From Alteromonas sp. CI.11.F.A3 (GTDB lineage Bacteria > Pseudomonadota > Gammaproteobacteria > Enterobacterales > Alteromonadaceae), in assembly GCF_032925565.1 (NCBI RefSeq), contig NZ_CP136708.1, positions 310,001-374,000 of the forward strand: 64,000 nt of DNA, written 5' to 3'. This document shows, one piece after another, positions 54,100 to 63,242 of this stretch (within the stretch, counting starts at the first letter, position 1; every line of letters starts with the position of its first letter). The position numbers were made by a program, and so were the translations under genes. The notes beneath the pieces are model-generated. The model did no database searches and was not told where the DNA came from. It saw only the letters and a program-made list of their open reading frames with translations.

Positions 54100-57006
54100 T
54101 TAAAAGCTTCCACGTACACCAAAGGCCCAACGCCTGCCGCTGTCTTCAACCAACAACAAGTGATTAGCAAAGCGACCTCTTTTATGAACGAACTCTTCGG
54201 TGAGGTTAATACCTTCAAAGAAAACCTCCATATTGTCGGTCAAACTGTAACTACCGCTAATGTCAAGTTGTTGATAAGATTCAACAATAGTTGGGCCATC
54301 GCCCTGCCCTTGTGTTAACGACTGAACAAATTCATCGCGCCAGTTATAGGCAAGGCGAACTTGATAGTCGTCAGTTTCATAAAATGCGACCAAGTTGTAC
54401 GAATCGCTTAATCCTGTCAGCGCAAAAACTTGGTCTATGTTGAAAGGATCTAGCTCTGCATCGCTATTTACCAATGTGCCGTTGGCCAGCACGCCAAAGC
54501 CGTTGTCGAACGTATGTTGCAGCGCTAATTCAACACCGTAAACGGTGGCATCTTCACCATTATTAGGCAGCGTGTTAGTAAACACGGCTACTTCGTCTGA
54601 AGCATCTGTGGCGCCAGTGTTAGTACCGGTAGATGGGTCGGTGAGGGTTGTGCCATCGGCCAGTGTAAAGGTTTTATCTTCTTGGCTGTTAATAATGAAA
54701 TCAGACACTAGCTTTCTAAAATAGCCCACTGACGCATAACTCGCCTCACCGTAGTAGTACTCAAGTGAAAGGTCTAGGTTGTCAGATTTAAAAGGTTCTA
54801 ACCCAGGGTTACCACTAGTAGATGTTAAATCGCCACCTTGGCGGGTGGTGGTGATAACGGTAACCGGAGACATGCTATTGAGTGTAGGGCGAGTAATGGT
54901 TGATGATGCTGCTAATCGTGCGATTAAGTCATCGGTTATTTCTAACCGCACACTAAAGTTTGGCAGTAATACGTCATAATCTGACCCTGTTGCAATGCCT
55001 TGCGCTTCTCCGAAACCGGCTAACATTTCAGTTTGGTCAAGAATAGTTAAGCCTGTGATTGGCGCTTGTGTGCCATTGACTTCAACGTCGGTAGTTTCAT
55101 AGCGAAGGCCAGCCGTAGCGCTTAAAAACATATCGGCAACTTCACCTTCAAAATCCATTTCTAAATAGGCAGAAAGGATATCTTCTTTTACTTCGAAGCT
55201 ATTATTACGACGTACGGCATCAAAGCTAATTGCTTCACCGTTAACGCTTTGATAGTAAGCCTCTAAAAAGGCAAAGTTTGCTTCGCCATCGTGACCAAGC
55301 CACGAGGTAGGCATACGACCGCTGCCGCTGATGTCAGAAAGGAAGTCTCCACCAGCATCAAATACATATTGGGAACCGGCAGGAATTTCAGGTAGGTCAG
55401 GGTAGCCACAGTAGGTACAGTGAATACCGACACCCTCGTTATCCCAACGCGTCAACGATTTGGTTTCTGTACTGTATTGGCCGCCAAAGCGAATCTCTGT
55501 TAATCCGCTTCCATCGGTCACGTACTCGCCGTCAAAACGTAGTTGGCTAACTTCATCTTCTACAGCCCAGCCTCGTCTTAACATTACGTGAGCTCGGCTG
55601 TTGGCCTCATCAAGATGATTGCTGACGCCATCAGGGGTTAGCGCAGGGTTATAAATTGGGAAGCCATCTGGGCTGGTCACAATAGCGCCACCGAGTTCTT
55701 GCTGGCCGCTGTAAATGTTCGGGTTCGCCGAAGCGAACATGCTAGCCACGGGTAAAATACCATCATCGACTTGGAAGCGTACACGGTTAGCGTATCCAAT
55801 AAGAGAGAGTTGATCCCCCCCGCCATTATTGGCTTCACGCTCTGCACCTGAATGGCTTAAATCGAACGCTAGGTTCAAATTGTCAGAGTACTGATAGTCA
55901 AAATTTAGCCCCAATGCATAGGTATCAGTCAGGCGATCAAAGGTTTTAGCATGCATATCAGTAGCCATACCTACTTCTTGGTACAAATCTACAATGGTGC
56001 CATTGGCATCCACGGTAGGGCTGCGTCTATTGCCGTTTTCGTCGAACAAACTACCATCATCACCTACACCTTGAATGTTCGGTGCAGTAAACCAGTGGCC
56101 GTAAGACGTGGCTTCTGACTCAACGTCAAAATCTGAGTAAAGCGCATCGGCGGTCACAACGAGTTTGTCATTTGGCGCATACTGGAACACTAAATTTGCA
56201 TTGGTTCGGGTGCGCTCTTCAAAGGTAACTTTATGATCATAGTTGCGTGGAGAAAATACGTTACCTGTCCAACTTTCTCCATCTTGTGTAACGGGGTTGG
56301 ATACGCCAACATTTTCCAGCCACCCATCCATTTGAGCTTGATTCAAACGGGTGTCACGTTCTTGATAAGAAACCGCAAGCAGCACACCAAAAGAATCGTC
56401 GTTGAACGTGTTGCTAATTAAGCCAGAAAATTGTGGTGTAGTTTCTTCACTATTTTCGTCGTAAACCCCTTTTATTGACCCAGCTACTTTAAATCCATTT
56501 AGCGCAAAGGGGCGTGCAGTATTAATATTTATAGTTGAGCCGACGCCACCTGACTGCATCGTTGCAGTAGAGGTTTTATGCACATCTAGGCTACTCACCA
56601 ACTCTGATGCGATAGTATCGAAACTGAATGCACGAGTATCATTCTCAGACGCCATTTGACGGCCGTTGACCAGTACAGTATTGAACTGAGGGCCAAAGCC
56701 GCGAACGGTGATAAGTTGTCCTTCTCCACCTGAGCGATCGATCGAGACGCCTGTGATCCGCTGAAGAGATTCAGCTAAGTTGGTATCGGGAAAGTCTCCA
56801 ATATCTTCAGCACTGATAGCATCTACAACGCCCGAAGCGCTGCGTTTTACATCCATCGATTTTGCCACGGATGATCGAATACCACTTACCTCAATCACTT
56901 CTACATCTTGGCTGGTTTGCGTGTCTTGGGCGTATGCACTGGTTGCAGGAATAGCGGAGGCTAAAACTGCTGCCACTGAGCAAGCAAGTTTGGTTTTCCT
57001 ATACAT
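54100..57006 (-). CDS. TonB-dependent receptor without STN domain
   Basis: An outer-membrane receptor of 968 residues of the TIGR01782 group typical for carbohydrate- or complex-organic-compound loci of marine bacteria. Signal peptide ends AYAQ; the TonB box is VEVIEVSGIRSS. Plug motifs are LAESLQRITGVSIDR, ITVRGFGPQFNTVLVNGRQ, and ATMQSGGVGSTININTARPF. The C-terminal VHKRGRFANHLLLVEDSG and final GSF close the barrel. An upstream GTG-like frame to 57084 adds residues with no leader; ATG 57006 is the real start. It is a close paralog of the transducer at 47558, but has no STN domain. First gene of the halogenase operon. Confidence 0.93.
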   Translation of the reverse strand: MYRKTKLACSVAAVLASAIPATSAYAQDTQTSQDVEVIEVSGIRSSVAKSMDVKRSASGVVDAISAEDIGDFPDTNLAESLQRITGVSIDRSGGEGQLITVRGFGPQFNTVLVNGRQMASENDTRAFSFDTIASELVSSLDVHKTSTATMQSGGVGSTININTARPFALNGFKVAGSIKGVYDENSEETTPQFSGLISNTFNDDSFGVLLAVSYQERDTRLNQAQMDGWLENVGVSNPVTQDGESWTGNVFSPRNYDHKVTFEERTRTNANLVFQYAPNDKLVVTADALYSDFDVESEATSYGHWFTAPNIQGVGDDGSLFDENGNRRSPTVDANGTIVDLYQEVGMATDMHAKTFDRLTDTYALGLNFDYQYSDNLNLAFDLSHSGAEREANNGGGDQLSLIGYANRVRFQVDDGILPVASMFASANPNIYSGQQELGGAIVTSPDGFPIYNPALTPDGVSNHLDEANSRAHVMLRRGWAVEDEVSQLRFDGEYVTDGSGLTEIRFGGQYSTETKSLTRWDNEGVGIHCTYCGYPDLPEIPAGSQYVFDAGGDFLSDISGSGRMPTSWLGHDGEANFAFLEAYYQSVNGEAISFDAVRRNNSFEVKEDILSAYLEMDFEGEVADMFLSATAGLRYETTDVEVNGTQAPITGLTILDQTEMLAGFGEAQGIATGSDYDVLLPNFSVRLEITDDLIARLAASSTITRPTLNSMSPVTVITTTRQGGDLTSTSGNPGLEPFKSDNLDLSLEYYYGEASYASVGYFRKLVSDFIINSQEDKTFTLADGTTLTDPSTGTNTGATDASDEVAVFTNTLPNNGEDATVYGVELALQHTFDNGFGVLANGTLVNSDAELDPFNIDQVFALTGLSDSYNLVAFYETDDYQVRLAYNWRDEFVQSLTQGQGDGPTIVESYQQLDISGSYSLTDNMEVFFEGINLTEEFVHKRGRFANHLLLVEDSGRRWAFGVRGSF

Positions 57007-57228
57007 GATGTTGTGTGTCCTAATGTTCCAGCACCTATTAACGTGCTGGCGTTTATTTTTAGTGTTGTGGTGTGCACCCCACAAACGGTTATTAATTAAC
57101 AGTGCGTCACTGTTAATCCATCAAGACGACACCGATTGTAAAATCCCCCATATTTATTTAACAAATATCAAACAAAGTGCGTGTTCAGCTTCTGCCTTAG
57201 CTACCAACGTGGTTGGGCGGAAGGCTTA

Positions 57229-57339
57229 TTAACCGCGGGCTTCCCCATCATTTGTTAAAAAGAGGCTACCCGCCTTCAACGCATTAATAATATCGACATG
57301 AAAGCATTCATAATTTGAATGGGAAGTCTTGTTAGTCAT
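57229..57339 (-). CDS. Possible 36-residue peptide
   Basis: A minus-strand frame reads MTNKTSHSNYECFHVDIINA and ends FLTNDGEARG. It is preceded by AGAAGAAAAAA, a weak ribosome binding site. No family recognised. It lies upstream of the receptor gene on the same strand and could be a leader peptide or chance. Confidence 0.25.
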   Translation of the reverse strand: MTNKTSHSNYECFHVDIINALKAGSLFLTNDGEARG

Positions 57340-57440
57340 TTTTTTCTTCTATGCCAATCCCATATAAATTCTAGTTATGACTCGTAGCAAAATAATACTA
57401 GTTGAGAATGTGTAAATGCCGTAAGTTCTTTCGCTGAGTG

Positions 57441-57473
57441 ATAAAAGTGGTCAGCGCTGGCCGCTACTTTTAT
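57441..57473. other. Palindromic hairpin upstream of pntA
   Basis: ATAAAAGT and ACTTTTAT close a stem around a near-palindromic GGTCAGCGCTGGCC core. A short T-run follows on the plus strand. It may be a terminator or part of the pntA leader. Confidence 0.4.
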
Positions 57474-57618
57474 GGCTTTTTAACAATGTGTTTTAGCGTA
57501 AATGAGGGATGAAAATAGTTTTGATTTCCAAAAGGCATGTTAAGCATAAGTGAATAAAATGGCTTGTTCATCTATAAAGGATGTCATTCTCGTGGAGCCT
57601 GGACGTGAGGAGAAGCGT

Positions 57619-58776
57619 GTGAAAATCATAGTATTAAACGAATCGAAAATACCGATGCCACTATCAAATGTGGAGAAGCGCTGTGCAGTAACCCCATCAA
57701 GTGTGCAACGCTTAGTGAAGAAAGGGGCTGAGCTTCACATAGAAAGTGGGGCGGGTTTGTTATCGGGATATGTCGATAACGAATATGTAGATGTAGGTGG
57801 AATTATTATTGATGATGTGAATAGTGCATTATCAACAGCCGATATGCTTGTAAGCGTAAATAAACCGGCTGAATCCCAACTGTCGGTGATGAAAAAAGGG
57901 GCCATTGTGGTTGGCCATCTTGACCCTTTCTTTGAGCAACCGCTGGTTGAGTCAATTGCAAACAAAGGCTTAACGGCTATTTCAGTTGAAATGATCCCCC
58001 GCTCATCTCGAGCTCAAAAAATGGATGCGTTAAGTTCACAAGCGAGCCTTGCTGGTTATGTCATGGTGATGCAAGCGGCGAACTACCTACCTTCTATATT
58101 ACCTATGATGATGACGCCGTCGGGCACAATAAAGCCAGCAAAGGTATTTATTATTGGTGCCGGTGTGGCTGGCTTGCAAGCCATAGCGACTGCAAAACGC
58201 TTAGGCGCAAATGTATTGGCTTACGACACTCGTCCAGTGGTGGCAGAACAAGTGGAATCTTTGGGCGGCAAGTTTCTTAAAATTGATATTGGTGAAACCG
58301 GTCAAACTAAAGACGGCTACGCCAAAGAACTCACCGATGAACAAAAAGCCAAGCAGCAAGACGCGCAGCGTGATGCTATTGCTGATTCAGATATTGTTAT
58401 TACCACGGCACAGCTATTTGGTCGCAAACCACCGGTGTTAATTAGCAAAGATACCTTGGCACTAATGAAGCCAGGTAGTGTGGTAGTTGATATGGCGGCC
58501 CAATCTGGCGGAAACGTTGAAGGTTCGGTGGCGGGTGAAGTAGCACAAGTGAATGGCGTAACAGTGATAGGCACAGGTAACTGGAGCCAAGCGGTTGCCC
58601 GAGCAGCCACAGACATGTACGCAAACAATATTTATAACTTGGTTGATGAGTTTTACGATGCCGAAAGCAACGCTTTTGGTTTGAATTTAGAAGACGATAT
58701 TTTAAGTGGCTGTGTTATTGCTCATGGCGGCGCAATTACCAACGACATGTTAACCAACGCCTACAAAGGAGCGTAA
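57619..58776 (+). CDS. pntAA: NAD(P) transhydrogenase alpha subunit, part 1 (NAD-binding)
   Basis: The soluble domain I of proton-translocating transhydrogenase, which exchanges hydride between NADH and NADP+. The 385 residues begin with GTG (VKIIVLNE), with GAGGAG six bases upstream; a longer frame to 57550 has no support. Landmarks: EKRCAVTPSSVQRLVKKGA, SVNKPAESQ, the Rossmann loop VFIIGAGVAGLQAIATAKRLG, AYDTRPVVAEQVESLG, and VDMAAQSGGNVEG. It is the first gene of a three-gene operon; the split alpha subunit is normal in many marine proteobacteria. Confidence 0.95.
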   Translation: MKIIVLNESKIPMPLSNVEKRCAVTPSSVQRLVKKGAELHIESGAGLLSGYVDNEYVDVGGIIIDDVNSALSTADMLVSVNKPAESQLSVMKKGAIVVGHLDPFFEQPLVESIANKGLTAISVEMIPRSSRAQKMDALSSQASLAGYVMVMQAANYLPSILPMMMTPSGTIKPAKVFIIGAGVAGLQAIATAKRLGANVLAYDTRPVVAEQVESLGGKFLKIDIGETGQTKDGYAKELTDEQKAKQQDAQRDAIADSDIVITTAQLFGRKPPVLISKDTLALMKPGSVVVDMAAQSGGNVEGSVAGEVAQVNGVTVIGTGNWSQAVARAATDMYANNIYNLVDEFYDAESNAFGLNLEDDILSGCVIAHGGAITNDMLTNAYKGA

Positions 58777-58778
58777 TC

Positions 58779-59063
58779 ATGGAGATTATCTATTTACTGT
58801 TTATTGTGCTGCTTGCTGGTTTTCTAGGGTTTGAGTTAATTCGCAAAGTACCAGCGACGTTACACACGCCATTAATGTCGGGCTCTAATGCTATTTCAGG
58901 TATTACGTTAGTGGGCGCATTGGCCGCGTCTGGTGGCGACAACAATATGTTGACCACCGTATTGGGCACCGCAGCTGTGGCGCTTGCCAGCATAAACGTA
59001 GTGGGTGGTTACTTGGTAACTGATCGCATGCTTAGCATGTTCAAAAAGAAAGATAAAAAATAA
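58779..59063 (+). CDS. pntAB: NAD(P) transhydrogenase alpha subunit, part 2 (membrane)
   Basis: The short membrane part of the alpha subunit, 94 residues with three hydrophobic helices: IIYLLFIVLLAGFLGFELI, SNAISGITLVGALAASGG and TAAVALASINVVGGYLV. KVPATLHTPLMSGSNA is the conserved entry of domain II. It starts two bases after the pntAA stop, with AAAGGAG as ribosome binding site, so coupled. Confidence 0.95.
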   Translation: MEIIYLLFIVLLAGFLGFELIRKVPATLHTPLMSGSNAISGITLVGALAASGGDNNMLTTVLGTAAVALASINVVGGYLVTDRMLSMFKKKDKK

Positions 59064-59074
59064 GGAGTATGCAA

Positions 59075-60463
59075 GTGAATGATATCGAAACCATAATTAA
59101 TCTTGCGTACGTTGTCGCTGCAGCGTTATTTATTTTAGGGCTAAAATTACTAAGCCATCCTGATACAGCAAAACGAGGAAACTTTGTCTCCGCCGTGGGT
59201 ATGTTGATTGCCGTGGTAGTAACATTGCTCGACCAGCAAATTATCACTTACCAATGGATTATATTAGGTGTTGTTATTGGTGGTGCCTTTGGTGCTTGGA
59301 AAGCCAAATCGGTTGAAATGACAGCCATGCCAGAAATGGTCTCGTTGTTTAACGGATTTGGTGGTGCAGCCTCTTTATTGCTTGGGTGGGCTACGTTGTC
59401 TGGCATGGGCATGGTTGCACTTCAAACCGCCACGGCGTTTACGTACATTACCTTGTTCTTCACAATTTTAGTGGGGGGCGTTACTTTCTCTGGCTCCGTG
59501 GTCGCGTGGGGTAAGTTGTCAGGCAAAATGTCATCTAAAGCCGTTATTTTCACCGGTCTTCGGGAGCTTAGCGTACTACACCTTATTGCTATGCTGGTGG
59601 TGGGGTACTTTTTTACCACAGAACCTCAAAATACCCTGTGGCTGTACTGCGCTATTGCGCTGGCGCTAAGCTTCGGTCTATGGGCAACTATCTCAATTGG
59701 TGGCGCCGATATGCCAGTGGTTATTGCCTTATTGAATAGTTATTCAGGGGTAGCGGCTACGGCGGCAGGTTTAGCAACCGGCAACACCATTTTGATTGTT
59801 ACTGGTCTATTGGTGGGTGCCTCAGGTCTTATTCTTACTAACATAATGTGTAAGGCGATGAACCGCTCGTTAATGAACGTGTTGTTGTCTGGGTTTTCGA
59901 AACCTGTGGAAGCGGGTGAAAAAATTGAAGGCGAAATTAAGATTTTGTCTGCCCAAGATGCATTTTATGTATTAGAAGCGGCGCAGTCGGTATTGGTTGT
60001 TCCAGGTTACGGCATGGCGGTAGCGCAAGCACAGCATGCAGTACGTGAAATGCAGTCGTTATTGGAAGAGAACGGGTGCACGGTAGATTACGCTATTCAC
60101 GCGGTAGCAGGGCGTATGCCCGGTCACATGAATGTTCTACTCGCCGAAGCCGATGTTCCGTATGACCAATTGTACGAAATGGATGACGTTAACCCGCGTA
60201 TGGAAAACTACGACGTGGTTATTGTTATTGGGGCTAACGATGTAGTTAACCCTGCCGCGAAAGAAATGAAAGGTAGCCCCATTTACGGTATGCCAGTTAT
60301 TGAAGCGTATCGCGCTAAAACCGTATTCGTGCTTAAGCGTTCTGCAAATGCTGGTTTTGCTGGTGTAGATAACCCGCTCTTCTTTAAAGATAATACCCGT
60401 ATGGTATTGGGCGATGCAAAAGAAACTATTAATAGCATCGTGAGAGAGTTTGGTGACGATTAA
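59075..60463 (+). CDS. pntB: NAD(P) transhydrogenase beta subunit
   Basis: A subunit of about 462 residues with the membrane helices of domain II and the NADP-binding domain III. Conserved text: NGFGGAASLLLGWA, GSVVAWGKLSGKM, LLNSYSGVAATAAG, then VPGYGMAVAQAQHAVREM, AVAGRMPGHMNVLLAEADVPY, and GANDVVNPAAKE. An ATG at 59069 abuts the AAGGAG site; GTG at 59075 has the ideal spacing and is preferred, a difference of two residues. Last gene of the pnt operon; a hairpin follows. Confidence 0.95.
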   Translation: MNDIETIINLAYVVAAALFILGLKLLSHPDTAKRGNFVSAVGMLIAVVVTLLDQQIITYQWIILGVVIGGAFGAWKAKSVEMTAMPEMVSLFNGFGGAASLLLGWATLSGMGMVALQTATAFTYITLFFTILVGGVTFSGSVVAWGKLSGKMSSKAVIFTGLRELSVLHLIAMLVVGYFFTTEPQNTLWLYCAIALALSFGLWATISIGGADMPVVIALLNSYSGVAATAAGLATGNTILIVTGLLVGASGLILTNIMCKAMNRSLMNVLLSGFSKPVEAGEKIEGEIKILSAQDAFYVLEAAQSVLVVPGYGMAVAQAQHAVREMQSLLEENGCTVDYAIHAVAGRMPGHMNVLLAEADVPYDQLYEMDDVNPRMENYDVVIVIGANDVVNPAAKEMKGSPIYGMPVIEAYRAKTVFVLKRSANAGFAGVDNPLFFKDNTRMVLGDAKETINSIVREFGDD

Positions 60464-60476
60464 GGTATAAAATATC

Positions 60477-60504
60477 AGTGGCAGGTATGAAAATGCCTGC
60501 TACT
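60477..60504 (+). terminator. Probable terminator after pntB
   Basis: AGTGGCAGG and CCTGCTACT pair at 8 of 9 positions around a 10-base loop, 14 bases past the pntB stop. The T-run is short (GTTTAT). Confidence 0.5.
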
Positions 60505-60705
60505 GTTTATACTCTTAGTGATAAATGCTACACCTAACCTTCTGTTTCTTTTTCAGTTTATTCTTTTCCACTAAATTTACCTGCCAGTAAGCACCATTTT
60601 TTTCAGCGAAAAAGATGAGACATTTCTTGTACAACGACAATAATCACCTTTACCATTGCACATGCTACTTTAGTCGAGCTATTGAAAGGGATTGCAGTTA
60701 GTCAG

Positions 60706-61140
60706 ATGTCAAAACAGCATTATCACATTGAAGTGTTTCAAGATCTTATTTTGGTAACACTGCGCGGGCGTTGGGATATGAATACCAACATTCAATATCT
60801 AGCAGCTTTTGGTGACACGCTCAAAGCAAGGCGAGGAAAAGCCTTTCATGTCATTGTAGATATGCGCTCTTGGGAAGTGCCGCATTCAGAGTCTTTTGCT
60901 CGAATGAAAGCCCCTATTCACCTCGATAGGCGCAACCAAAAAATCGAAATCTGGCTTGAGGATGACAACACCGTCTCCGATCACATAGCCGCAAAATTCT
61001 TTAATGAGCAAAACTTCACATTGCACCGTACCAAAGACCATGATTCGTTTATGACACAGGTAGACGTGGTGTTTGATCTTGAAACTAAGGCCTATGTTCA
61101 GGATTGGGTTACGGCGAGTGCTGTCGATAAACAAAATTAG
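60706..61140 (+). CDS. Hypothetical protein, STAS/SpoIIAA-like
   Basis: A 144-residue soluble protein. Alternating strand-helix text (YHIEVFQDLILVTLRGRWD, FHVIVDMRSWEVPHS, KIEIWLEDDN, QVDVVFDLETKAYV) suggests a STAS or SpoIIAA-like domain, which in related proteins binds partners or small ligands. No transporter or anti-sigma factor is adjacent. A TTG start at 60682 is possible; ATG 60706 is preferred although neither has a good ribosome binding site. It lies between the pnt operon and speA on the same strand. Confidence 0.65.
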   Translation: MSKQHYHIEVFQDLILVTLRGRWDMNTNIQYLAAFGDTLKARRGKAFHVIVDMRSWEVPHSESFARMKAPIHLDRRNQKIEIWLEDDNTVSDHIAAKFFNEQNFTLHRTKDHDSFMTQVDVVFDLETKAYVQDWVTASAVDKQN

Positions 61141-61255
61141 TCGAGACAATCGATATTTTACGTAGCGCCACACTATACGTTGTCTATAATACCGCCCTAT
61201 TTCGCATTAATTTCTGAACAGCAGCGTTCAGCATAGTTTTTAAAAGGTGACTACA

Positions 61256-63166
61256 TTGTCAGATTGGAGCATTGAAGAAGCAGAGCGCGTCTATGGCGTG
61301 TCTCAATGGGGTGGCGGCTATTTTCAAGTTGGTGAAAATGGTAACGTGCATGTAACTCCAGTTCCTGATGATCCCAGTATTCGCATCGATTTTAAATCGG
61401 TTGTTGAAGAGATTCGAAAAGAAGGGGTTCAATTCCCTGTAGTGGTGCGTTTTCACGATATTTTGCGCTCTCAAGTCGCTAGTTTAAACAAAGCGTTTCG
61501 CAGCTCTATTGAAGAAGCTGAGTACAAAGGTCTTTACCAAGGCGTATATCCGGTAAAAGTAAACCAGATGCGTGAAGTGGTAGAAGAAATTGTAGAGGCC
61601 GGTGCACCTTTTAATTACGGTTTAGAAGCGGGCTCAAAAGCTGAGCTGCTTACCGTACTTGCCATGAATACCAACGAAGATTCTCTGACCATCCTAAACG
61701 GTTATAAAGACGACGAGTTTATGCGCCTAGCATTATTAGGTAGAAAGCTTGGTCGCAAAATAGTAGTGGTGGTTGAAAAGTACAGTGAACTATTGCTGTT
61801 GGTAAAAGTGTCTAAAGAGCTGAAAATAGACCCTATTATCGGCGTGCGCGCTAAAATGACGGTGAAAGGCCGTGGTAAATGGGAAAGCTCGGGTGGCGAG
61901 CGTGCCAAATTTGGGCTTACCATCACGGAAATTATTAAAACCGCCCGTTATCTTGAAGAACAAGGCATGTCTCATTGCCTTAAGTTACTGCATTTCCACA
62001 TTGGTAGTCAGCTAACCGATATTCGTGCCGTAAAAGAAGCGATGACCGAAGGCGCGCGTATTTATGCCGATTTGCACAAAATGGGTTTCCCACTAGATTA
62101 TGTTGATGTAGGTGGCGGCTTAGGTATCGATTACGATGGTAGCAACTCTACTAACGAGTCTTCACGCAACTACAGCATGCAAGAATACGTCGCCGACGTG
62201 GTTTACGGCATGAAAGAGATGTGCGACCTAGAAGGCGTTCCGCACCCTAATTTAGTGAGTGAAAGTGGCCGAGCCATTACCGCCCACCACAGCTGTGTAG
62301 TGACCGAAATTGTAGGCGAAATTAAGTCGAATGCGGCTCAAATCGACACGTCTGCAAATGAAAACGAACATGTATTTTTAAAAAATATGCGTGAGTTGTC
62401 AGACGATTTCGAGAATCAAACCAATATGCACGAAGTGTATAACGATGCATCGCAATATAAAGAGCAAGCGCTAGGTGCTTTTAAATTGCGCGTGTTGTCG
62501 TTGGAAGAATTGGCAAAAATTGAAACCCTTTACTGGGATATCATGGCGCGTTTGCAAGTATGGTATCGCAAAGAAGAATATGTACCGGAAGAACTGCAAG
62601 AATTAGATTACAGCTTGTCGTCGCAATACTTATGTAACTTCTCGGTATTTCAGTCTGCCGCTGATACATGGGCCATTGACCAGCTGCTACCCGTAGTGCC
62701 GCTTACGCGTATGAACGAAAAGCCTACGGTGAACTGCTCATTGGTTGATATTACTTGTGACAGTGACGGCAAGATTGATCAGTTTTCGATTGGCCGTGAA
62801 ATTACCGATGTATTACCGATGCACCCGCTTAAGAAAGATGAGCCTTACTATATTGGCCTATTCCTAACTGGCGCGTATCAAGACGTAATGGGCGATATGC
62901 ACAACTTGTTTGGTCGTTTGAATGAAGTTCACATCTTTAGCTACGATGACGATCCAGAAGATTTTTACATTGAAGAAGTGGTGAAAGGCTCTTCTGTAGA
63001 AGATGTTCTGAACATTATGCAATACAACCCACGTGCCATGGCATCTGATGTGAAACGTCTTATAGACAGACAAGTGTCAGGTGGGAAAATTAACCCGAAA
63101 GAAGGGGTTCGCTGGACCGATTTTTACGAAAATTGCTTAAGCGGTTATACCTACTTAAAGCCGTAA
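61256..63166 (+). CDS. speA: Biosynthetic arginine decarboxylase
   Basis: A PLP enzyme that makes agmatine from arginine, the first step of the agmatine route to putrescine. About 636 residues, the usual SpeA length. Landmarks: VSQWGGGYFQVGENGNVHV, the PLP-lysine region YPVKVNQMREVVEEIV, LEAGSKAELLTVLAM, LKLLHFHIGSQLTDIR, VDVGGGLGIDYDG, SESGRAITAHHSCVV, and the C-terminal GAYQDVMGDMHNLFGR. A GTG at 61247 is in frame, but TTG 61256 has AAGGTG at ideal spacing, so TTG is preferred. Monocistronic. Confidence 0.96.
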   Translation: MSDWSIEEAERVYGVSQWGGGYFQVGENGNVHVTPVPDDPSIRIDFKSVVEEIRKEGVQFPVVVRFHDILRSQVASLNKAFRSSIEEAEYKGLYQGVYPVKVNQMREVVEEIVEAGAPFNYGLEAGSKAELLTVLAMNTNEDSLTILNGYKDDEFMRLALLGRKLGRKIVVVVEKYSELLLLVKVSKELKIDPIIGVRAKMTVKGRGKWESSGGERAKFGLTITEIIKTARYLEEQGMSHCLKLLHFHIGSQLTDIRAVKEAMTEGARIYADLHKMGFPLDYVDVGGGLGIDYDGSNSTNESSRNYSMQEYVADVVYGMKEMCDLEGVPHPNLVSESGRAITAHHSCVVTEIVGEIKSNAAQIDTSANENEHVFLKNMRELSDDFENQTNMHEVYNDASQYKEQALGAFKLRVLSLEELAKIETLYWDIMARLQVWYRKEEYVPEELQELDYSLSSQYLCNFSVFQSAADTWAIDQLLPVVPLTRMNEKPTVNCSLVDITCDSDGKIDQFSIGREITDVLPMHPLKKDEPYYIGLFLTGAYQDVMGDMHNLFGRLNEVHIFSYDDDPEDFYIEEVVKGSSVEDVLNIMQYNPRAMASDVKRLIDRQVSGGKINPKEGVRWTDFYENCLSGYTYLKP

Positions 63167-63197
63167 TTTAGGCGCTTTAACGTTAACCTTACGCATG

Positions 63198-63241
63198 ATG
63201 GCGCTTTTAACCTGTAATAGAAAATGGGTTTTAAGCGCCAT
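63198..63241. terminator. Terminator hairpin after speA
   Basis: Two 15-base arms (63198-63212 and 63227-63241) pair at 13 positions, with the ATGGCGCTT half perfect. It lies between the convergent speA and serine hydrolase genes. Confidence 0.7.
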
Positions 63242-63242
63242 T

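Larger units (their letters stand above)
57007..57618. other. Divergent regulatory region, receptor and pntA
   Basis: About 600 bases between the receptor gene and pntA. They hold one uncertain small minus-strand ORF (57229-57339) and a hairpin at 57441-57473. Frames extending from the two neighbouring genes into this region have poor composition. No sigma-70 or FecI-type promoter was convincingly found. Confidence 0.5.
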
